Below, one piece after another: positions 1 through 11,201 of a stretch of 64,000 bases of DNA (the first letter of the stretch is position 1; every line of letters starts with the position of its first letter). The notes beneath the pieces are model-generated. The model made no database searches. It was not told where the DNA came from and saw only the letters and a program-made list of their open reading frames with translations. The stretch lies in assembly GCA_033085395.1 (NCBI GenBank), contig JANQBS010000219.1:1-64000 (forward strand). Direction: 5' to 3'. A program made the position numbers and the translations under genes. The stretch is from Xanthoparmelia taractica (lineage: Eukaryota; Ascomycota; Lecanoromycetes; Lecanorales; Parmeliaceae).

Positions 1-81
<81 letters not shown>

Positions 82-98
82 ACTCTTTCTCTTTCTCT
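1..98. repeat. CT dinucleotide microsatellite
   Basis: An almost pure (CT)n tract fills about the first 76 bases and then decays into CACT and CTTT variants. It begins at the window edge, so its full length is unknown. Confidence 0.97.
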
Positions 99-303
99 CG
101 TGACTCCGCCATCGAGCAAGGTTCATGAAACGAAACGTCAGCCGTCACGAGTTATTAGGCCGGGCGCCTATCTCGGAATTGACGAATCAGCATCTCACCG
201 ACAGGTAGGGAACTACAAAACCGTACTCTATGAGTAGCTGTAAATTTTTTTTTTCAACTTCGTGACACACCATAGGAAAGACCTATTGTTTTGAAGAGCT
301 AGC

Positions 304-985
304 GTGCGTGTAGAAACATTGGATAAGTCGTCTCATCCTTCTAGACTATGGTGTACTTTGACATCTACCGATACACCCCCCCTACAGAATTCTCTACTCT
401 TTTTCTCGCTCCGCGTTCGCGTTTTACGTTCCGACCTCCTTCGCTACATGCTTCTCGAGTCCGAGGGCCGCGTCTATACCGTTGCTCTGAAGCCCGTCAA
501 CGAGTGGATACCTGCACGACTAAAACCAACAGTGCGCGCCATCCTGGGCATCAGGTACGATCAAGGAAAGGGAAAAGCGTATCCCGGCATAGAAGGTCCA
601 CGATTACAAATCTGCCAGTGGACAATGGCCGCTAGCCGCGGGCATCCGCTCAAATCGCGCGTAGTCACAGGCATGGTCCAGGCGCTGCAAGCACTCGCTG
701 CCAACGCCGAAACGTCGACTGCCGAGCTGCTGCCTACTGACGACGAAGTGGGTCAGACTAGCGGACGAGGGCGGTTTTAAAGACTCTGAGTGAGGCGACG
801 GGGACGGAGGTGAGCTGGTGGTAGTCCACAGGGATAACGGAGCCGAGGGAGTCTAGTGATGAGATGGTGTTGCCGGTCAACTGGTTTGGGACCGGGCGGT
901 TGCATTCGGGGAGTGTGAGGGAGGGGTTTGAGGATGCTTTTGTGAAGCATAGGTTAAAAAGGGAGGCGGAAGCAAGGGTGGAGTA
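304..985 (+). pseudogene. GT32 (Och1-like) mannosyltransferase pseudogene
   Basis: A degraded relative of fungal GT32 enzymes, the family of initiation-specific alpha-1,6-mannosyltransferase Och1, which extends N-glycans in the Golgi. Recognisable blocks are VLRSDLLRYMLLESEG, PVNEWIPARLKPTVRAI, LQICQWTMAASRGHP and, in another frame, MVLPVNWFGTG followed by EDAFVKHR, the usual C-terminal end of the family. There is no ATG at the 5' end and no signal anchor. The GGVYxDxDT stretch that carries the metal-binding DxD reads GRVYTVALKPV here, so the DxD is deleted. A frameshift lies near 775-780, and an in-frame TAG follows at 822-824. Family assignment rests on motif recall. The decay itself is visible in the sequence. 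Confidence 0.75.
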
Positions 986-1273
986 ACTACATTGCTGAGA
1001 AATGGATGGAACTGGTGTTCCGGACGTCCTGGGAAGACAAATTTCCAGCGGTGATTCTTCAACTGTCTCTCGTGGAGGCCGGAGCAGGTGAATGGGAATC
1101 CGACCATTTTACTCCCTGTTCCACATGAGCAGCTCATCATGCTCACAACAGATCTTTTGTAGACCTGACCCTTCTTTCGTCCACCTGTTCTAAAGCAAGA
1201 TCTTCAGTGTCGTCGACGCAGCCTTCGATATTCTTGAGTATGTTAATCGACCCTTGCCTTGGCGTCTGGGGCC
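986..1273. other. intergenic, 3' side of the GT32 remnant and CorA gene
   Basis: I see no supported gene here. It lies between the end of the GT32 remnant and the stop of the converging CorA-type gene, so it probably holds 3' untranslated sequence of the latter. Confidence 0.5.
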
Positions 1274-2958
1274 TCAATCCTTTTTCGACCTATCCTTAGA
1301 TCCTGTCATCATCCAGAGGACGATAAAAACAACGGAAACTGCAGTGACCAGAAGCACAGGAATGCCGATCTCCCAGAATTCGAACAGTGTCCCAGTGGCA
1401 CCTTGTGTGAGCTCTTTGACGTTCATGCCGTAGAAACCGGTTAACAAGCTCATGGGTGCGACGATCCCGGCAAGTGCAGTAAGAAATATCCCTATCTTTC
1501 CGAATTGCTCCGCGACGTCGCGGCCGTGCTCCAACCGCTCGGTAATTTGACTTGCGCTGTAAGAAATGACCTGGAGTACAAGTTTAAGTATTTTCCTTGA
1601 GTCATATAATCCAACTTACCAATTGAACCAGTGCGTCATATTGTCTCATGTATGTCTGGCAAAGTCTTTGCTCTTGTTGGATTTTTTCACGAGCTCTCGA
1701 GGCTTCGAATTGTGCAGATTTCTTGGTCCCTGCCGAGCGAAATGTAGGGTAATCCTTACCGGTATTTAGATCAGGCTCTGGAGCCAGCAATTGCTGGACA
1801 GAAAGGAAGAAAGACTGGAACTCCTCCAATCCGGCGAGATACCTGTCGATGCGGGCGAGTCGGTTTGATTTCTCTAAGATAAAAGGCAGATCGTTGAGTT
1901 TGGGGACATTGCAAAGCTCGTGATCGTTAGTGCATTTCGTGATCATGGTATGAGAGTAGATCCGCTAACCTGTGGCGACGAGTCGATGGGATCGAAGATG
2001 TCGAAGGCAAAGTCAAGTTGCTCCGCTGTCGTTCTCAACATTGCAAAGGCTAGAATCCAGACGCAGCCCAGTGCCTGCGGGCCCAATGCATGGCTATGCA
2101 GAAGTCGGCTCATGTATATGCTACTGATTTCTTGCGCGAGGCGGAGCGGGCCAACGAAGTTCGTGATTAGGGTACCTGGAATATGATATTTTAGCACAGG
2201 TAGGCGCCTTCGAGCTACAGCATACCAGCATTGTTTACTGTTGGCAGACAAATGACCATTCGAAGTCTTGTCTGCCGCAGGGAAGACCACATAGGCGCCC
2301 GGTTACCAACGAACCATATCTGCATGTGAAGCCAGATGACTTCAGTGCTCAGCAGCCGCTCACTCAAAATAGCTTTCTGGTTGACCGCCTACATTTAGAG
2401 TCTCCACCTGAACTCGTTGGCCCACCAAGCGCCTGTCTCGAAATAGTCTCTAGGTCCAGACACCTGTGGCCCCCGAGGTGGAATTTCGCGATCTCCTGGT
2501 GTTATGGCATCAGCCTTTTTCCCACTTGACTCTCCCCATGTATGACCCACATCTAACAAACTGCTAGACCATCCCACTACGTTGCTGTAGCTGCCTGAGT
2601 TTTGGACGTTTGTATATACGAGGGGGAGGATGCCTACATCCATCGAGTCCTGCGTGGATCTCTAGCCTGGTTCAAGTCAGCTTGGTGTTCGGTGTTTTGA
2701 GCGCAATTAGACTACCTTGAGATGCTGCACGAGCCCTTCGCGATTTCCGAGTCCCCCATGCCATGTAGAAGCATCAAAATCTTGATAAGGACCCGCCGAA
2801 GATGTACTCTGGTCCGAAAGTATGTCATCGTAGATATGTATATCGCAACCTCGATTCTGATAGTAGTCATTGTCCAGGCTCGAACGCAGGGAGCTTGGGC
2901 TGGAGGCTTCTTCGTTCAGAAAAGGGGCAGCGTCCGGGCGTATACAGCTGAGCTCCAT
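1274..2958 (-). pseudogene. CorA-type divalent cation transporter, interrupted by two stops
   Basis: Probable exons are 2958-2716, 2661-2226, 2175-1970, 1916-1620 and 1570-1274, which together give 493 codons in consistent phase. The last exon carries the CorA signature: a first transmembrane helix ending in YGMNV (the GMN selectivity motif), then a second helix (IPVLLVTAVSVVFIVLWMM) and a short basic tail. CorA proteins form pentameric Mg2+/divalent-metal channels. The N-terminal part is a soluble domain (FETGAWWANEF, then KAILSERLLSTEVIWLH). In exon 2 the frame continues through TAA (2395-2397) and TAG (2389-2391) inside otherwise good coding sequence. No intron that removes both keeps phase. 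Both could be CAA or CAG changed by C-to-T. The ATG at 2958 is the first in frame, but an upstream exon is possible. Confidence 0.7.
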
Positions 2959-3501
2959 GTCGTCGTGGCTCTGCTGTTTGTTGCAGCCTGTATGTACCTT
3001 GACTGTCGCTGTGCTCACTCAGCGGGCATGAATAGCAATGAGGGGGAAGTGAGGTAGTCATGGTGTTGAGCCTCTGTTGTCGGACTCTCCCGAGACTGTA
3101 CTTCTATTTTCAGTGATCGGGCTTGACGTTCATGCAGCTTTAAGTAGCGTGGGCGCCAATCGGGGATCGCTTCAGGGGTGGAGATGGGAGTGCGTGGGGG
3201 GCAAACCGTCATCCCGCGACCACGGGCTCTTTCGCAATCAACTGCTCAGCTCTACTCACATTTTGATCAAGAGCTCGCCTTTCGATCTGCAGTATCGCTT
3301 ACATTTCACTAGATCTATAACATCAAATAATAGTAGAACGATAGCCATGATGTACAGCTGTAGCGACACGCAACGTCCACTTCTCTTCCACAAACGTAGC
3401 GTGATACACCAAGTGATCATTGTTAACGCCTTTACCCACAGTAATGTTCCAATCACAATTCTTTGAGAGAATGCCATCTCTTCTTGTAGAGGCGCTATTC
3501 C

Positions 3502-5225
3502 TTACTGATTCACCCGGCCTCGGAGTTTGTTGATGCGTCTTCGCATCAGAGGAATAAGGACGAGGATTCCACTAGTCATCGTCATTCCGCCAGCATATGC
3601 AACAAGATACTACGACTGATTAGAGGATACCGACCAATATTTATATTCTTCTTGACGAACCTTGTACTTTCCAATAGCATAATCATGAACATCTACAGGT
3701 GGCGAGAGATTCAGAAGCGCCGTTCCAACCGGCCCAACAGACAAGATCGCCCATCCTTCAAAAAAGCTGAAGAGGCTATGTATTGTTGTGAACAGCTCAC
3801 TGTTGTTTCCAGAGACTTCAGAAAAGAAGGAGAAAAGACAGTTGTGAAAACCTTTGGTGGGTCAGTGCCAGTAACTCCGGAAACTTCGGAAGAGAGTTAC
3901 TCACCTCCACTTGTAAGCCCAATGCAAACCGCGTATATCAACACCAAAACTTTGCCTTTCGCCAGACCCCACATCAAGAAGTGGATGAGCGATGCTAAGA
4001 CAGCAGAAGTGCCCATGAGTGTCTCGTTGAATCCTTTGTCGCTGAGCTGGCCAATGATATAGGTTCCGACTATGTTGCTGCCAAATACTAACGAGAGTGC
4101 GAGCGCTTGGTCCGAAGTATCAAGCTTGATATCCGCGGAAAACTTCGTGATGAACATCATGGGAACATTTGTTACAAATGCAAATAGAAGAGCTACAATT
4201 AGGTAAAATGCAATCTTCGGGCGTCTCAACGTCGCCAGCTTTGACATTGGTGGCTGGACAGGCTTTGAGACAACGGTTGATGCTGGATACCGACCACGGA
4301 AGAGCACAACGGTTGGCAAGAGAAGCGCAAGCATTGGTGCCAGGAGGACTCGTAGCGTCTTCGCATAGCCATGCTGGTCAAGGAGCCATTGACATATGAG
4401 GGGAAACGCCAGACCACCAACCCTATACCCAAGCCAGATGATACTCATAGCTTGGCTTTGCTTTTTGTCGAACCACTCCGAAAAGATCGAAACGTGGACA
4501 AAGTTGAGAAGGATTCCACCAATGCCGTAAAGTATACCCTGTGTCAAGACGATTTGCCAAGCTTTGTGGGCATAGCTCGCCAGAGTCAAAGATAGAAGCA
4601 TGATCGTGATGCCTATCAGGACCAATGTCTGCCGGTATCTCGCCGCTTTTGGAAGTATCTGGAATAGGATTCCTTCCTCTATATCTTGGAGTCCTGGCGC
4701 CAGGAGAGGAAGGATTATGGAATCTGCATGCCTCGAAACCCTTTGAGACGAAAGATGGGTTTGGAAGATTGGAAACGCCTGGGGAAATCCTAGAAGTCCG
4801 AGATTTAGCAGCGCGCCATCAACAAGACTTCAAGTAGCGACAATCTTACCCCATACGACAATGAACATGGCAAAAGCGCTGGCAACGTAGCTCCACGCGC
4901 CAAATCCTTCATCCACAGGCTGCAAGCTGAAGCTCTGTGTAATTTCATCGAAATTCCCCCGTTCAAGTGTGTCCGTGGGTGCATCTTGAGTCGCAGGAGA
5001 TCGAGAGCGGTGGCCCTTAGGAATTTTCGGGACCAGTCGGACTTGGGCAGTGGTTTCGGATCTTCCTCTAATTGTATGCTTTGACTTGTCATTGACGGTT
5101 CCCTCGGGAAAGGCAGATGAAGAAAGCACGGTCGGGCGTGCGACGGCCTGGCCTAAAGCGCTGTCTAAGACTTGTTCTGCGGGCGCTTCAGGCCGTGCTA
5201 GGTCAACTTGAAGAGCGCCCTCCAT
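3502..5225 (-). CDS. MFS transporter, monocarboxylate-transporter-like
   Basis: Four exons (5225-4850, 4789-3905, 3815-3661, 3609-3502) encode about 507 residues, the usual size for fungal MCT-like (SLC16-type) major facilitator carriers. A hydrophilic N-terminus of about 110 residues precedes the first helix (AWSYVASAFAMFIVVWG). The rest shows the alternating helices of a 12-TM protein, with GGILLNFVHVSIFSEWF in the middle and a last helix (YLVAYAGGMTMTSGILVLI) followed by a basic tail. It would sit in the plasma or an organelle membrane; the substrate is unknown (monocarboxylates or other small acids in characterised relatives). It is transcribed away from the amidase at 6197 with 971 bp between them. 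The reading frame is intact after splicing. Confidence 0.85.
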
Positions 5226-6196
5226 TCATTGCACGGGCCTTGCGCACGCCTCCTCAGTGTGGACGATGTCAGGTCTTATCTTGTGACCCGATAATCATAT
5301 AGGGAACAGAACGTTTGGACGACTTTTCCTAGGAGTGAGATGGTACATGACCCAAGCAGTAGACCGTACATATTGTGAAGAATTAATGAAGAAAAGGAAT
5401 ATATTGCAGCCTTGTTCAAGTAGCAAAATAGCCCCACATGCGGCTCGCGATCAGCTCGATCTGAAAATGGAAAATGGGCGTTACACGCTAGATAAAGTGA
5501 TCAGCATTGCATGAATAAAGCGGCAACAAGGCGATGTAGCTTTGTACTCGAGCAAGAGCAGAAGATGTCTCCGCTGGGTTCTATCTGGACAACAGGTGCG
5601 GAAACAATACAACACATACAGTTTGTAACAAAAAGAGTAGGTTGCGTTCGAGGGTTGCGCGATGCCCTATATGTAGGAATCGCGAATTAATACTGTTGTA
5701 ATACTTGGTTTCCATGAGCCGCTGCCACCTTTTCAAGCGCCCGGCCCACACTTTTGTATCTTAAAAATCAAGGCAGGTTGGCCGAAGTTCTAGCGCTAAC
5801 CTTTCGTCATAGCGAGCTTGAAGTCACATATAAACATGGGATGAGTGCAACAGCCCATCTTATAGCATTCTTAGTTTCTTTTTGGTCCATATTGACTCCG
5901 ACCAGCAAGTCAGCGTCCCCAAGAACCCTGCGCTTCCCCAAACTTGTCATTGTGCGCCTCGGACAATCGACCAGAGAGTGCTTGCATAGGTAGCCGAGGA
6001 GGTGACAGCCAAGTAAGTATCTTTTCCTTCTTACTCACAATCTCACGTCTTTCCTGGGATGGGCTAATATCCACAGAAGGATACTCTTGTGCAGCGGAGT
6101 AGAAACTGGGCACCCGTACTCTCTTGTGAGTACAATGGCACATCGGCAATGTTTCAGTCGTTGAAAAGTCATTTCATTATCTCCAAATTATTCAAT
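5226..6196. other. shared upstream region of MFS carrier and amidase genes
   Basis: A divergent intergenic region of about 970 bp. I see no convincing gene or repeat in it. Both flanking genes start outward, so it should hold both promoters. No specific operator is recognisable by eye. Confidence 0.55.
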
Positions 6197-8737
6197 ATGT
6201 CTTCGACCTCAGCCCAGGTTCACCTACGTCGCAACCTTTCACAACATGGTATACCACATCTGTTCCGCCTTGAAAGGCTAAAAGGTCTCGACCTATACGA
6301 GACCTCTGTGGAGGAAATACAGCAATATCTTTCAGAAGGTCGTTTGACATCGGTCGACTATGTTAAATTTTGCCTTCGGCGGATACATACGGTCAATCCT
6401 TATCTCGAGTGTATCATTGAAGTCAACCCGGATGCTGTTGAGGTTGCTGCCAAGCTGGACGAGGAAAGACGCCAGGTAGGTGATGCTTTCAATCTCAACC
6501 CTATGAGACGAGGGGTGTGACTTCGAAGGAAATCAGTCGGATATATGTCCGAGAGGTGCTAAGCTCGAAATTTCTACAGGATAAAGCCAGAGGCATTCTA
6601 CACGGCGTACCAGTACTAGTCAAAGACAACATGGCCACAAAGGACAAAATGGAGACCACGGCCGGTTCATGGGCTTTACTTGGAAGCATAGTAAGTGTTC
6701 GATCGAAACGTTGTTTCCTTAGTGAAGAGTATCGAGGTCGCGACTTATCTAGTTGTACATCGAGAACTTCAGTCCTGATATTGTTTCAAATTACGAAGAT
6801 ACTTTTGAGGCAGGACTGAACTAAAAGCCGGTTAGGTCCCCAGAGATGCCCATGTGGTTTCGCTTTTGCGCCGCGCAGGGGCTATCATTCTAGGACATGC
6901 TAATATGAGTGAATGGGCTTCGGTCCGATCATCAAGCTACTCCACCGGGTACTCTCCGCGCGGCGGTCAAGTACGGAACCCGTACAATCTTTCCAGTAGT
7001 CCTTGTAAGTGATCGAAGTACATCGAACGATACGTCTTGATTGTACCGACTTTTCCCCTTAATTTGACGTTAAAACGCTGGCTGCAGCAGTATCGCGTCG
7101 CATATGTACGGTTTTATACATTGTAAAAATGGCTGTTTTGGGGCTTCATCCTGCGAGCATGAATCTTGCGAAACGCGTTCTCGAGGGTTTGCACGTGTCG
7201 AAATGATCATAAACAAGTGTCTAGCTTTAAGCAGTGTACCGGAATGGCTTGTGTCACCGCAGACTATTCTGTAGGGTGATTCGCCGACGATCTGTCTACT
7301 GATTTGTTTTCAGATGGCTCGAGCTCAGGCTCTGCAGTTGCGGTATCTGCAAACATCGTACCCTTATCCTTTGGGACTGAAACCGACACGTCAATCATTG
7401 GCCCAGCATCAATCAATGGGGTTGTCGGGATAAAGCCTACTGTTGGACTGACATCGAGAAACGGTGTCATACCGATTAGCAATAGCATGGATAGCGTCGG
7501 CTCCTTTGGGAGAACTGTTGTTGACGCGGTCCACGGCCTGAACGCAATCGTTGGCAGGGACGAGAGGGATGCCATGACTCGTTCTTCATTACGCGTTCAA
7601 AGACAGGACTATACCAAATATTTGACAACAAAAGCAAGTCTTAAAGGTGCCAGGTTCGGTCTTCCTAACAGACGGTGTTGGGAGTTCGTCGCCAAAGACA
7701 TTAGAGAGTTGGCACGCAAAGCCCTTGAAGCTATCCAAGAAGCAGGAGCGAATGTTTTCGAGGTTGATTTCCCTTGTGCGGAGGATCGTATACCAGCAGA
7801 CGGCAGCTGGGACTGGACGTATGGCAAGCCGTCAGAGTCAGAATTCACTGTGGTCAAGGTCGAGGCTTTTGAATGCATCAACTTGTACCTCTCAGAGCTC
7901 TCAGGAACGCGGATGAAAACTTTAGAGGACGTCATCAAGTATAATGAAGAGAATAACGGTACAGAAGGTGCCAGGCCCGGCGACCATCCGGCTTTCCCAA
8001 CAGGGCAGGTAAGTTATGGCATCAGCTTAACTTGGAGTTTATCTTTACAATATTTGGCTGTTTTAGATTACTCAACCGTGGCGCCTGGGTCCGGCTAACG
8101 TAATTTCATAGGACAACTTTCAGCAAATTGCAGAAAGCCGCGGTGAATTAACGGAGATCTATTACCAAGCCCTGGACTACATCCGGCAGAAATGCCGCAC
8201 TGAAGGCATCGACGCTGCGTTAAAAGACGACAAAAATGGAGAAGATTTCGATGCGCTCATCTTGTTTGACCGCAAAGGCGCAGGACAGCAGCTTGCTGCC
8301 CAGGCAGGTAACGATTTTCAGTCATGCGTTCCTCACCAAGTCCGATGTTCTCTCACACCTTCCAATAATCTCGGAGCCTGTACCTTCTTTAAGGTTCTTG
8401 CTTCGTCTGCCTCGAATGTAAATACACTCCGTTGAGACGTACAGCCTCGATTTCTTGTGCGCTTATCAGCTGCTTGCGTCACAATGATGGCCTATGGTCA
8501 TCATCAATCTAACTATCTATAGGCTATCCCATTATCTGCATACCCATCGGTGTTGATTCTGCCGGTTTGCCCTTCAGTCTTTCCTTGCAGCATACGGCAT
8601 GGAAGGAGGACGTTCTGATCAGATGGGCAAGCGCCATCGAAGATCTTATGCGTGGAATCAGTGGCTGGCGGTGCACTCCCGAATATAAGGATCACATGTC
8701 CAAAAACATCCCTGTGGTGAATAAATCTCCCAATTAA
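6197..8737 (+). CDS. amidase signature family protein
   Basis: Six exons (6197-6475, 6580-6690, 6836-7004, 7314-8008, 8112-8307, 8523-8737) join in phase to 554 residues, typical for fungal amidases. Amidase-signature enzymes hydrolyse carboxamides with a Ser-cisSer-Lys triad. All three are visible: Lys at about residue 108 in VPVLVKDNM, the cis-Ser in YGSSSGSAVAV (about 190), and the nucleophile Ser in GTETDTSIIGPAS (about 213). The C-terminus shows the family block YPIICIPIGVDSAGLPFSLSLQ. No signal peptide is evident, so it is probably cytosolic. The start is the ATG of MSSTSAQVHLRR, just upstream of the conserved YETSVEEIQQYL. Intron 3 (309 nt) and intron 5 (215 nt) are long for this window. 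The physiological substrate cannot be read from the sequence. Confidence 0.92.
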
Positions 8738-9731
8738 CATGATAGGATCGAAAGCCAGCGCCTGCAGCTCAATGAAGGAAGCTGTGTAGGATGGTGGGCC
8801 TCCCTCAACACGAAATGTTTGGGGATTTCTCCTGCTGTGTAGCAGGAAGATTGCTGGATTCGGCGAGTCTCGTCGTAGGGTTTTGGCGAAGAAATGGATA
8901 ATGTCTTGCATGACAAAGGCTATTTGGTTGATTTAAGGATGTGTAGGAGCATAAGCCGTCATAATGTAGGGTAGGGCGTATACTTGCACTAGGCCCGAAG
9001 ACTGCTACGGAGGAAAGAGCAATCTCCGCACGTGACTAACAGCCAAGGCTTGGCATTTGACATGAACTTCGACATCAAACAGCTGTGCCAGTCTCATGAC
9101 CGAACAAAAATATTTTTGATGGCCGACTCCTTCACCACTTTCTCCGGGATCAATGTTTCCCACGAGCCAGGATGACTGGCAGCGGAGACGAGGCGTCGTA
9201 TCCTCGAGTCACGCTTCAGCTCCTGGAGGCTGCGAGAGGAAATGGTATCATGTGGGATACTGGTCTTTCCTCTGGCAACCTCGAGCGACACGAATCTTGA
9301 TCCATCGGTGCTTGCGATGACTCAATTGGGAAGATGCAACAGCCGAGCATCTTTCCCGTCGCACTCTGGCTTCCTCTCACCTCCGGAAGCTTACATAGTG
9401 GAACCGGCCCTCCAATAAAGCATCCCAAAGGATATACGGGAAGGGCATTGATGGCGTTTATGGCACCTTCACAAGACAGTCCAATTGGTGGGTATATCCG
9501 TGGCTCGTGCCGGACTGCCATATGGAAACCTTTAGACTTTCCGCCACCCTCCAACGGCCACTAGCCCTCAACAATTTGGTCCTATTCGGTTCACGCCGCC
9601 ACTACACAAATGATCGCGACTGGATACCTATACGTAATTGCTTCTTGGTGTAAGCGATTATCAAGGGGAAGACCGAGCAGTATTGTTATGCCCCTTTCAC
9701 TACATAACATTTGCTATCCCCAAACCGAATC
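8738..9731. other. intergenic between amidase and second MFS carrier
   Basis: About 990 bp without a supported gene. A 112-codon open frame on the minus strand (9554-9216) lacks a recognisable domain and is not called. The promoter of the downstream MFS gene must lie here. Confidence 0.5.
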
Positions 9732-11201
9732 ATGGCAACCCCTCCCAACCTAACTCCCACAGCAAAACCCCCAGCTTGCTCAAGTGACGACATGGAGAAA
9801 CGCACCGTGCCAGCAGAACGTCATGCGCCCGAAGGCCCGCTCAACCTAGCAGTCCCAGAATCAGAACCCTACCCTGAAGGCGGCCGGGCGGCGTATCTGT
9901 CGCTCTTCGGATGTTTCTGCGCCTGGATGTGCGCTTTCGGTCTCATGAACACGATCGGCACCTTCCAAGCCTACCTTGGCACACATCAGCTTGCTGGATA
10001 CAGCGAAGCCGACATAGGATGGATATTCGGTCTGTACCTCTTCATGGCGTATTGCTGTGGAGTGCAGACGGGTCCTATCTTTGACGCTATCGGACCGAGA
10101 TGGTTGACTGTTGTGGGAAGTGTGTGTCTGGTTCTGGCCATGTTTCTGTTGGAGGCTTGTTCTCGTGGGTGTTACATTTCAATTCTGATCGTTCTGGAGT
10201 GAATGCCGTGCTATATTTTTCTATTCTCAATATTACATTATATTGACATGAAATCTAAAGGCTACTACCACTTCATCCTCGTCTTTTCTATCATCGGCGG
10301 CTTGGGTACCTCCCTCCTATCTACCGTGGCCATAGGAACCATAGGTCACTGGTTCAACGCCCGTCGCGGCTTCGCCACAGGTCTAGCCAGCTGCGCAGGA
10401 TCGCTGGGGGGAGTCTTCTTCAATCTCATGATCTCCTCTCTTTTCACGTCTGCCGGGTTTGCCTGGGCAACCAGGGCGCTTGGCTTCGTCTTCTTGTTCC
10501 TCCTCATCATCGCGAACCTCTTGATTCGATCCCGATTACCTGGTAAATCGATCTCACGACGCAACCTCCTCCCAGACCCCAGGATCTTCAAAGACAAAAC
10601 CTTCGCCGTCATGACTGCCGCTCTGTTCTTGATCGAGTGGGGTCTCTTTGTCGGACTGAGCTACTTGACATCCTTCGCGCTGTCAGCAGGGATCCGTCCG
10701 ACACTGGCCTACCAGCTTCTCTCAATCCTGAACGCCGGCTCCTTCTTCGGCAGATGGGCCCCGGGCCTCCTGGCCGATAAGATTGGCAGATTCAACACCA
10801 TGATCCTCATGGTATTCCTGTGCATGGCAACCACATTTGCCCTCTGGCTTCCAGCAGCCCTGGACTCCTCCTCTTCCACTGCTACGGAAGGACTCGTCAT
10901 ATCTTTCGCCCTACTTTTCGGCTTCGCGTCCGGAAGTAACATCACGCTCGGTCCCGTCTGCGCCGGCCAGCTCTGCAGAACCGAGGACTACGGGAGGTAT
11001 TTTGCGACTTGCTTCACGGGCGTTGGTATTGGCACTTTGGTCAGCATTCCGATTGCGGGGGAGATTTTGAAGAGACAGGGGGGAAGCTATGTGGGTTTGA
11101 TTACGTTTGGAGGCACGAGTTATGCGGTCGGTCTTGTGCTTTTTGTGTGGGCTAGGATTCGAGTTGTGGGCTGGGGATGCGCGAAAGAGAATATCTTTTA
11201 G
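9732..11201 (+). CDS. MFS transporter, monocarboxylate-transporter-like (second copy)
   Basis: Two exons (about 9732-10164 and 10261-11201) encode roughly 457 residues. A proline-rich cytosolic N-terminus leads into the fungal MCT block PYPEGGRAAYLSLFGCF and helix 1 with GTFQAYLGTHQL. The second exon holds the remaining helices, including WFNARRGFATGLASCAGSLG and FFGRWAPGLLADKIGRFNT, both characteristic of the MCT-like MFS family. The start is the ATG of MATPPNLTP, the first in frame. The last residues (ARIRVVGWGCAKENIF) form a short cytosolic tail. It is about 1 kb downstream of the amidase on the same strand. Its substrate is unknown, and it is clearly diverged from the carrier at 3502-5225. 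Confidence 0.9.

Noticed and set aside
3256..3477. 73-codon minus-strand frame with hydrophobic segments
   Set aside because: It lies between the CorA-type and MFS genes, cannot be joined to either in phase, and resembles no family.
9216..9554. 112-codon minus-strand frame with IYPPIG resembling a P450 helix-K region
   Set aside because: There is no ExxR, no haem-binding Cys motif and no flanking P450 sequence.
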